A DNA stretch of 64,000 nt, taken from positions 806,001 through 870,000 of the forward strand of contig NZ_WSRO01000002.1 of NCBI RefSeq assembly GCF_009769735.1, read 5' to 3'. The notes beneath the pieces are model-generated. The model saw only the letters and a list, made by a program, of their open reading frames with translations. It ran no database searches and was not told where the DNA came from. This stretch comes from Streptomyces sp. BA2. GTDB lineage: Bacteria > Actinomycetota > Actinomycetes > Streptomycetales > Streptomycetaceae. The position numbers and the translations under genes were made by a program. Of the stretch, positions 47,149 to 64,000 are shown piece by piece (within the stretch, counting starts at the first letter, position 1; each line of letters begins with the position of its first letter).

Positions 47149-50100
47149 ATGGCCAGCAACGAGGACAAGCTCCGCTCGTATCTGAAGGCGGTCACCACCG
47201 ATCTGCAACAGACCCGGCAGCGGCTGCAGGCGATGGAGCAGCGCGAGCACGAGCCGATCGCGGTGATCGGGATGGCCTGCCGCTATCCCGGCGGGGCGGT
47301 GTCGCCGGAAGCCCTGTGGGAGCTGGTGGCGGCGGGACGGGACGCGATCGGCGAGTTCCCCGCCGACCGGGGCTGGGACCTGGAGGCCGTGTTCGACGCC
47401 GACCCCGACCGGGCCGGCACGAGCTACGCCCGCCGCGGTGGGTTCCTCTACGATCTGCCGGAATTCGACGCCGAGTTGTTCGGAGTGTCGCCGCGCGAGG
47501 CCATGGCGATGGATCCGCAGCAGCGGCTGCTTCTGGAACTGGCGTGGGAGGCGCTGGAGCGGGCCGGGATCGCGGCCGACCGGCTGCGCGGATCGGCCAC
47601 CGGCGTGTTCGCGGGGGCGTCGGCGACGGACTACGGGCCGCGGCTGCACGAGGCGAGCGGCGGCGCCGAGGGCTACGTGCTGACCGGGACGACGCCCAGT
47701 GTCGTCTCAGGGCGGATCGCGTACACGCTCGGGCTCGAAGGGCCGGCCCTGACCGTGGACACGGCATGCTCGTCCTCGCTGGTGGCGGTGCACCTCGCGG
47801 CGCAGGCCCTGCGCCGGGGAGAGTGCGGGCTTGCGCTGGCGGGCGGTGCGACGGTGATGTCGACGCCGGGCATGTTCGTGGAGTTCTCACGGCAGCGCGG
47901 GCTGGCCTCCGACGGGCGCTGCAAGTCGTTCTCCGACGACGCCGACGGCACCGGCTGGGCCGAGGGGGCGGGTCTGCTCGTGCTCGAACGGCTCGGTGAC
48001 GCCGTGGCGCAGGGGCATCCGGTGCTCGCCGTCATACGGGGCAGCGCGGTCAACTCCGACGGCGCCTCCAACGGGCTCACCGCGCCCAACGGCCCGTCCC
48101 AGCAGCGGGTCATCGCCCAGGCCCTCGCCGACGCGCACCTCACCGCGCGGCAGATCGACGCGGTGGAGGCGCACGGCACGGGCACGGCACTGGGCGACCC
48201 GATCGAGGCGCAGGCGCTGCTCGCGGCGTACGGGCCGGAGCACTCGGCCGAACAGCCGCTGTGGCTGGGGTCGGTGAAGTCCAACATCGGGCACACCCAG
48301 GCCGCGGCCGGCGTGGCGGGCATCATCAAGATGGTGCAGGCCATGCGGCACGGCCGTCTGCCGCGCACCCTGCATGCCGAGCGGCCCTCCCGGCACGTCG
48401 ACTGGACGTCGGGCGGGGTGGCGCTGCTGGCGGCGGACACCGCGTGGCCGGAGGCGGACCGGCCCCGGCGCGCCGCGGTCTCGGCCTTCGGCATCAGCGG
48501 CACCAACGCGCACGTCGTCCTGGAACAGGCGCCGCGGCCGGTGGAGGCGGAGGAGGGCGGGGAGCGCGGGGAGCGCGGGGAGCGCGGCGTGAGCCCTGCG
48601 GAGCCGATCGACGAGCAGCGCGCGGGGGAGGCCGGGCAGGCCGCGCCCCGGCCGGTCGCGGCGAAGACCGGACGGCGCCCGGACGAGGAGGACCGAGCCC
48701 CCCGCACCGGGCTGTGGGTGCTGTCCGCCCGTTCGCAGGAGGCGTTGCGGGCCCGGGCCGTCGAGTTGGCGGACACCGTCCGCGGCGTGTCCGGGGTTCC
48801 GGTCGCCGACGTGGGGTGGTCGCTGGCGACGACCCGGGCGTCCTTCGAGGACCGGGCCGTGGTGCTGGGCGCCGGCCGGGACGAACTTGTGGAGGGCCTC
48901 GACGCCCTGGCCGTGGGCGGTACGTCGCCGCGACTGGTGCGCGGGCGGGCCGTGGCAGGTGCGGCGCGCCCGGTGTTCGTGTTCTCCGGTCAGGGCTCGC
49001 AGTGGTCCGGTATGGCGCTCGCGTTGTGGGACGCCGAGCCGGTGTTCGCCGCGTGGATGCGGCGCTGCGGAGAGGCCCTCGCACCACACACCGGCTGGGA
49101 GCTGCGGAGCATGCTGGACGCCCCCGCGGACGACGCGTGCTGGGGCCGCGACGACGTCGTACAGCCGCTGCTGTGGGCGGTGATGGTGTCGCTGGCCGAG
49201 TTGTGGCGGCACCACGGGGTTGCGCCGGCCGCGGTCGTGGGGCATTCGCAGGGCGAGTTCGCCGCGGCGGTGGTGGCGGGCGCGCTGTCCCTGGAGGACG
49301 GCGCCCGGCTGGTGGCCGCGCGCAGCAGGGTCGTGGGCGCGCTGTCCGGGCGCGGTGCCATGGCTACGGTGGCCCTGCCCGACGCGGAGGTGGAGCGCCA
49401 ACTGGCCGAGCAGGGCGGCGAGATCGGTGTGGCGGCCGTCAACGGACCGTCGGCCACGGTGGTGGCCGGCGCCTCCGACGCGGTGGAGGCGTACTTGGCC
49501 CACTGCGCGCGGCAGGGTGTGCGGGCCCGCGCGGTGCCCATCGCGTACGCCTCGCACTCGGCGCTGGTCGAGCCCGTGCGCGAGGACATGCTGCGCGAGC
49601 TCTCCGGAGTGAGCGCGCGCGCCGGTTCGGTGCCGTTGTTCTCGACCGTCACCGGGGAGCTGCTGCCCACCGAGACCCTGGACGCCGCCTACTGGTACCG
49701 CAATCTGCGTTCTCCGGTGCTGTTCGCGCGGGCGGTGGAGCGGCTGCTGGACGCGGGACACACCGTGTTCCTGGAGATGAGCCCCCACCCGGTGCTGGCA
49801 CCGGCCGTCGAGGAGTGCCTCGACGCGACCGGGACCGACGGCCGGGCACTGGGCACGCTGCGCCGCGGCGAGGGCGGTGAACCACGGTTCCGGCAGGCGC
49901 TCGCGGAGGCGTACGCCGCCGGTGTGGTGCCCGACTGGCAGGCAGTCTTCCCCGGCGCGCGGGCCGTGCCCTTGCCTACGTACCCGTTCCGGCGCCGCCG
50001 CTACTGGCTCGCCGACCGGGCCGAGAGCGAGCCGGGGCCGACCCGCGGACACGATGGTGACGACCGGTTCTGGGACCTGGTGGAGCGGGCGGACGCCGCC

Positions 50101-52224
50101 GCGCTGCGCCGGGAGCTGCCGGGGGTCGGTGAGGACGCGCTGCGCGAGGTGGTCCCGGCGCTGCACGAATGGCGCGGCCGAACCCGCGCCGACGCCGCGC
50201 TCGCCGGCCTGCGCTACGAGGTGGTGTGGCGCCCCGTCGCGGAACGGCCGGCCGCGGGATGCACCGGGCACTGGCTGCTTGTGACCCCGGGCGCACCATC
50301 CGGACAGCGGTCCGCCGACTGGGCCGAGGCGGCCCACGACGCCCTGGCCGCCCGGGGTGCGCGGGTCACGGAGCTGGAGCTGACCGGCCTGGGACCGGAC
50401 GACCGCGCGGCGATCGCGCGGCGGGTGGCGGAGGCGTCGGCGGGCGGGCCGGTCGAGGGGATCCTGTCGCTGCTGGCGCTGGACGAGCGGCCGCATCCGG
50501 CACACGGCGCGCTGCCGTCCGGAGTGGCCGGGCTGCTCGGACTCGTGCAGGCTCTGGCCGACCTCGGGACGGACGTTCCGCTCTGGTCGTTGACCCGTGC
50601 CGCGGTGAGTGCCTTCGACGGTGATCCGCTGCTGCATCCCGTCCAGGCGCAGACCTGGGGTCTGGGCCGGGTGGTGGCCTTGGAACAGCCCCGGATGTGG
50701 GGCGGTCTGATCGATCTGCCGCCCGACCCCGGCGCCGAGGAGTGGCAGCGGCTGTGCACCGTCCTGTCGGGCGGGGCCGGTGAGGAGGACCAGCTCGCGA
50801 TCCGCCCGGGCGGCGTCCGGGTACGCCGGCTGGTCCCCGCCCCGGTGCCCGCCGGGGGTCCGGTGTGGCGGCCGGGCGGCACGGTTGTGGTCACCGGCGG
50901 CTCCGGGGCGCTCGCGCCGCACCTGGCGCGCTGGCTCGCCGACGCCGGTGCCGAGCACGTCGTCCTGGCCAGCCGTCGTGGGCCCGACGCACCCGGCCAT
51001 GCGGCGCGCGCCGCCGAACTCGCCGCGCACGGCGCCCGGGTGACGGCGCTGTCCTGCGACATCACGGACCGGGAGTCGGTGCGGGCGCTGCTGCGGGAGG
51101 CCGCCGCGCTGGGCGGGGGCCCGGTGCGCGCGGTGGTGCACGCGGCCACGGCCACCCGGCTCGCGCCGCTGTCCGCCACGGGTGCCGCCGAGCTGGCCGA
51201 CGTGCTGGCGGCGAAGACGCTCGGAGCGGTGCACCTGGCGGAAGTCGCGGATGCCGACGGCTCGCCGGAGCTGGTGTTCTTCTCCTCCATCGCCGCTGTC
51301 TGGGGCAGCGGCGAGCACGGCGCGTACGGGGCGGCGAACGCGTTCCTCGACGCGTACGCCGAGCAGCTGCGGCAGCGGGGCCGCACCGCCACGGCGGTCG
51401 CCTTCGGCGCGTGGCGCAGCGACGAATTGCCCGAGGAACTGGACGAGGCGCAGCTGGAGCGGCAGGGCCTGCCCCTGCTGGAGCCGCGGCTCGCGCTGGC
51501 CGGACTCGGCCGGGAACTGGCCGCCGGCGGTGGACGTCCGGTGGCCCTGGTCGACGTGCGCTGGGAGACCTTCGCGCCGGTGTTCGCCTCGGCCCGGCCC
51601 CGGCCGCTGCTCGACGAGATCCCCGCGGCGCGCGGCGCGTTGGAGCGTGCCGCGAACCCGGAGGCCGCGGGTGGGGGCGTCGACGCGGAGCGGCTGCGGC
51701 GGCTGGCCCGGCTGCCCGAGGCGGCCCGTGCCCGGGAGGTGCTGGACGTGGTGACCGCGGAGGTGTCCGCGGTGCTGGGCCACTCCCCCGCAGACCGCCC
51801 CAGTCCGGAACGGACGTTCAAGGAGCTGGGGTTCGACTCGCTCACCGCGGTGGCTTTGCGCAACCGGCTGCGTGCGGCGACCGGGCTGGTGCTGCCCGTG
51901 ACGCTCGTCTTCGACCACCCCAGTCCGCAGGCGCTGGCCCGGTTCCTGACGGGCCGTCTGGGCGAGGACGGCGCGAGTGCGCCGGCCGGGTCGGTGCACG
52001 AGGAACTGAACCGGCTGACCGCCGCCCTGGAGGCGGCGCCCGTGGCGGCCGGGGAGCGGACGGCCGTACGCGACCGGCTGCTGGCACTGGCCGACACGCT
52101 CGTCCCGCTGCCCTTCGGAGGCGGCCCCGGCGGCGTCGAAGCGGACCTCGACGAGGCCAGCACCGACGACCTGCTGAAGATCATCGACCACGAGTTCGGC
52201 GCCGACGGCATCGGCGTCGACTGA
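47149..52224 (+). CDS. PKS C: single methylmalonyl module, KS-AT-KR-ACP
   Basis: A 1691-residue PKS starting at ATG 47149 ([13 protein letters not shown], docking coiled coil); earlier in-frame starts give only Arg-rich non-family sequence. KS Cys207; AT Ser700 in GHSQGE with the YASH signature (800-803), indicating methylmalonyl-CoA, the only such AT seen in the window. KR: NADPH motif GGSGALA has Ala for the third Gly, but Tyr1393 (HGAYGAANA) is present; no LDD motif, so A-type stereochemistry is expected if active. ACP Ser1564. C-terminal docking tail [17 protein letters not shown] repeat (48558-48588) expands the KS-AT linker. PKS D follows after 69 bases. Confidence 0.94.
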   Translation: MASNEDKLRSYLKAVTTDLQQTRQRLQAMEQREHEPIAVIGMACRYPGGAVSPEALWELVAAGRDAIGEFPADRGWDLEAVFDADPDRAGTSYARRGGFLYDLPEFDAELFGVSPREAMAMDPQQRLLLELAWEALERAGIAADRLRGSATGVFAGASATDYGPRLHEASGGAEGYVLTGTTPSVVSGRIAYTLGLEGPALTVDTACSSSLVAVHLAAQALRRGECGLALAGGATVMSTPGMFVEFSRQRGLASDGRCKSFSDDADGTGWAEGAGLLVLERLGDAVAQGHPVLAVIRGSAVNSDGASNGLTAPNGPSQQRVIAQALADAHLTARQIDAVEAHGTGTALGDPIEAQALLAAYGPEHSAEQPLWLGSVKSNIGHTQAAAGVAGIIKMVQAMRHGRLPRTLHAERPSRHVDWTSGGVALLAADTAWPEADRPRRAAVSAFGISGTNAHVVLEQAPRPVEAEEGGERGERGERGVSPAEPIDEQRAGEAGQAAPRPVAAKTGRRPDEEDRAPRTGLWVLSARSQEALRARAVELADTVRGVSGVPVADVGWSLATTRASFEDRAVVLGAGRDELVEGLDALAVGGTSPRLVRGRAVAGAARPVFVFSGQGSQWSGMALALWDAEPVFAAWMRRCGEALAPHTGWELRSMLDAPADDACWGRDDVVQPLLWAVMVSLAELWRHHGVAPAAVVGHSQGEFAAAVVAGALSLEDGARLVAARSRVVGALSGRGAMATVALPDAEVERQLAEQGGEIGVAAVNGPSATVVAGASDAVEAYLAHCARQGVRARAVPIAYASHSALVEPVREDMLRELSGVSARAGSVPLFSTVTGELLPTETLDAAYWYRNLRSPVLFARAVERLLDAGHTVFLEMSPHPVLAPAVEECLDATGTDGRALGTLRRGEGGEPRFRQALAEAYAAGVVPDWQAVFPGARAVPLPTYPFRRRRYWLADRAESEPGPTRGHDGDDRFWDLVERADAAALRRELPGVGEDALREVVPALHEWRGRTRADAALAGLRYEVVWRPVAERPAAGCTGHWLLVTPGAPSGQRSADWAEAAHDALAARGARVTELELTGLGPDDRAAIARRVAEASAGGPVEGILSLLALDERPHPAHGALPSGVAGLLGLVQALADLGTDVPLWSLTRAAVSAFDGDPLLHPVQAQTWGLGRVVALEQPRMWGGLIDLPPDPGAEEWQRLCTVLSGGAGEEDQLAIRPGGVRVRRLVPAPVPAGGPVWRPGGTVVVTGGSGALAPHLARWLADAGAEHVVLASRRGPDAPGHAARAAELAAHGARVTALSCDITDRESVRALLREAAALGGGPVRAVVHAATATRLAPLSATGAAELADVLAAKTLGAVHLAEVADADGSPELVFFSSIAAVWGSGEHGAYGAANAFLDAYAEQLRQRGRTATAVAFGAWRSDELPEELDEAQLERQGLPLLEPRLALAGLGRELAAGGGRPVALVDVRWETFAPVFASARPRPLLDEIPAARGALERAANPEAAGGGVDAERLRRLARLPEAARAREVLDVVTAEVSAVLGHSPADRPSPERTFKELGFDSLTAVALRNRLRAATGLVLPVTLVFDHPSPQALARFLTGRLGEDGASAPAGSVHEELNRLTAALEAAPVAAGERTAVRDRLLALADTLVPLPFGGGPGGVEADLDEASTDDLLKIIDHEFGADGIGVD
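48558..48588. repeat. GER-coding microsatellite in PKS C
   Basis: GGGGAGCGC repeated about three times, encoding GERGERGER in the KS-AT linker. Confidence 0.75.
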
Positions 52225-52293
52225 ACCGCAACCGACGCGACGTCACCGGCCGACCGTAGCCGGAAGCGGCGGACGAAAGGAGCTGTCCAGGCC

Positions 52294-63231
<10,938 letters not shown>

Positions 63232-63316
63232 CTCCCGTCGACCACCACGCACCAGCCCACCGATCGTCCCTCACCACCCCTGCACCACTCCGCGCCTCGA
63301 CAAGGAGCTTGCGCCG

Positions 63317-64000
63317 ATGAAGAACGAGCAGAAGCTTCTGGACAACCTGAAGTGGGTGACCGCGGAACTCCGTGAGGCCCGCCGCCGCCTCAGCGAGGTC
63401 GAGTCGAAGTCCACGGAGCCCATCGCCATCGTCTCGATGGCCTGCCGCTACCCCGGCGGGGTCGGCTCGCCCGAGGACCTGTGGAACCTCGTGGCCGAAG
63501 GCCGTGACGGCATCACCGAGTTCCCCACCGACCGCGGCTGGGCGGAGGACCTGTACGACCCCGACCCGGCTGCCGGCGGCAAGAGCTACACGCGGATGGG
63601 TGCCTTCCTGGAAGGAGCAGACCGCTTCGACCCGGACCTCTTCGGCATCTCACCCCGCGAAGCACTGGCCATGGACCCACAGCAGCGGCTGCTGCTGGAG
63701 ACGGCCTGGGAGGCGTTCGAGCGGGCGGGCCTGGACCCGACCGGGAGGAAGGGATCCGCGACCGGCGTCTTCGCCGGGCTCAACTCCCAGGACTATCTGC
63801 TCCGTCTGTACCGGGCCACCGACGATCTGGAGGGTTACGCGGCCACCGGCAGTGCGGGCAGCGTGGCCTCGGGCCGGGTGGCCTACTCCTTCGGTCTCGA
63901 AGGCCCGGCGGTGACAGTGGACACCGCCTGCTCGTCCTCGCTCGTCGCCATCCACCTGGCGATCCAGGCACTGCGCAACGGCGAGTGCGACGCCGCACTC
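63317..64000 (+). CDS. PKS E: N-terminal docking domain and start of KS (3' truncated by window edge)
   Basis: Starts at ATG 63317 with AAGGAG upstream, 85 bases after PKS D, and stays open to the window end. The docking helix [19 protein letters not shown] resembles that of PKS B very closely. A ketosynthase follows: [23 protein letters not shown], active-site Cys205 in VDTACSSSL. Its AT and reductive domains lie outside the window. By position it should receive the chain from PKS D. Confidence 0.93.
   Translation, partial: MKNEQKLLDNLKWVTAELREARRRLSEVESKSTEPIAIVSMACRYPGGVGSPEDLWNLVAEGRDGITEFPTDRGWAEDLYDPDPAAGGKSYTRMGAFLEGADRFDPDLFGISPREALAMDPQQRLLLETAWEAFERAGLDPTGRKGSATGVFAGLNSQDYLLRLYRATDDLEGYAATGSAGSVASGRVAYSFGLEGPAVTVDTACSSSLVAIHLAIQALRNGECDAAL

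Overview
The window is very GC-rich, with the codon bias, ribosome-binding sites and gene families of an actinomycete, almost certainly Streptomyces. About 17 kb of ordinary chromosome on the left is followed, from about 17.1 kb to the right edge, by a large modular type I polyketide synthase (PKS) cluster that runs off the window.

Left part (1-16 kb): the end of a SWIM zinc-finger protein; a secreted phytase-like esterase; a proline-rich membrane protein; a xylose utilisation locus (xylA divergent from xylB, then a ROK repressor); a MerR regulator next to a decayed MFS transporter; a TTC38-type repeat protein; an acetamidase/formamidase-family protein; a Tat-exported peptidoglycan amidase; and a GAF-type regulator next to an acetaldehyde dehydrogenase. 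A strong terminator and a dead IS-type integrase (16.0-16.4 kb) mark the boundary.

Cluster (17.1 kb to the edge): a small DUF6059-like gene, a LuxR-family LAL regulator with a TTA (bldA-dependent) codon, a type II thioesterase, a free-standing acyl carrier protein and an E2-type acyltransferase, all but the first on the plus strand. A minus-strand block then reads from 45.5 to 22.5 kb: a ketosteroid-isomerase-like enzyme, PKS B (one module, frameshifted, ketoreductase dead, no thioesterase), a class A flavoprotein monooxygenase, a secreted allene-oxide-cyclase-like barrel protein, a DedA membrane protein and PKS A (loading module plus modules 1 and 2). The plus-strand arm from 46.1 kb carries a methyltransferase, PKS C (one module), PKS D (two modules) and the start of PKS E, which runs off the window.

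Domain reading: PKS A has a KSQ loading module (malonyl decarboxylated to an acetyl starter), module 1 KS-AT(mal)-DH-KR-ACP and module 2 KS-AT(mal)-DH-ER-KR-ACP. PKS C is KS-AT(methylmalonyl)-KR-ACP. PKS D is KS-AT(mal)-DH-KR-ACP then KS-AT(mal)-KR-ACP. PKS B is KS-AT(mal)-inactive KR-ACP with no C-terminal docking tail. The N-terminal coiled coils of B, C, D and E and the acidic C-terminal tails of A, C and D are docking elements. A plausible order is A, C, D, E (and beyond), with B last, leaving a beta-keto thioester with no in-line thioesterase.

The ACP/E2 pair together with a TE-less beta-keto terminal module is reminiscent of tetronate assembly, in which glycerate-derived units release the chain. 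The FkbH-like and KAS III-like partners expected of such a route are not in this window, so the product class is a hypothesis. Other notable features are a 2.4 kb near-identical repeat inside PKS A, several in-frame microsatellite expansions in PKS linkers, and remnants of a phosphopantetheinyl transferase and an AT domain in the divergent promoter region.
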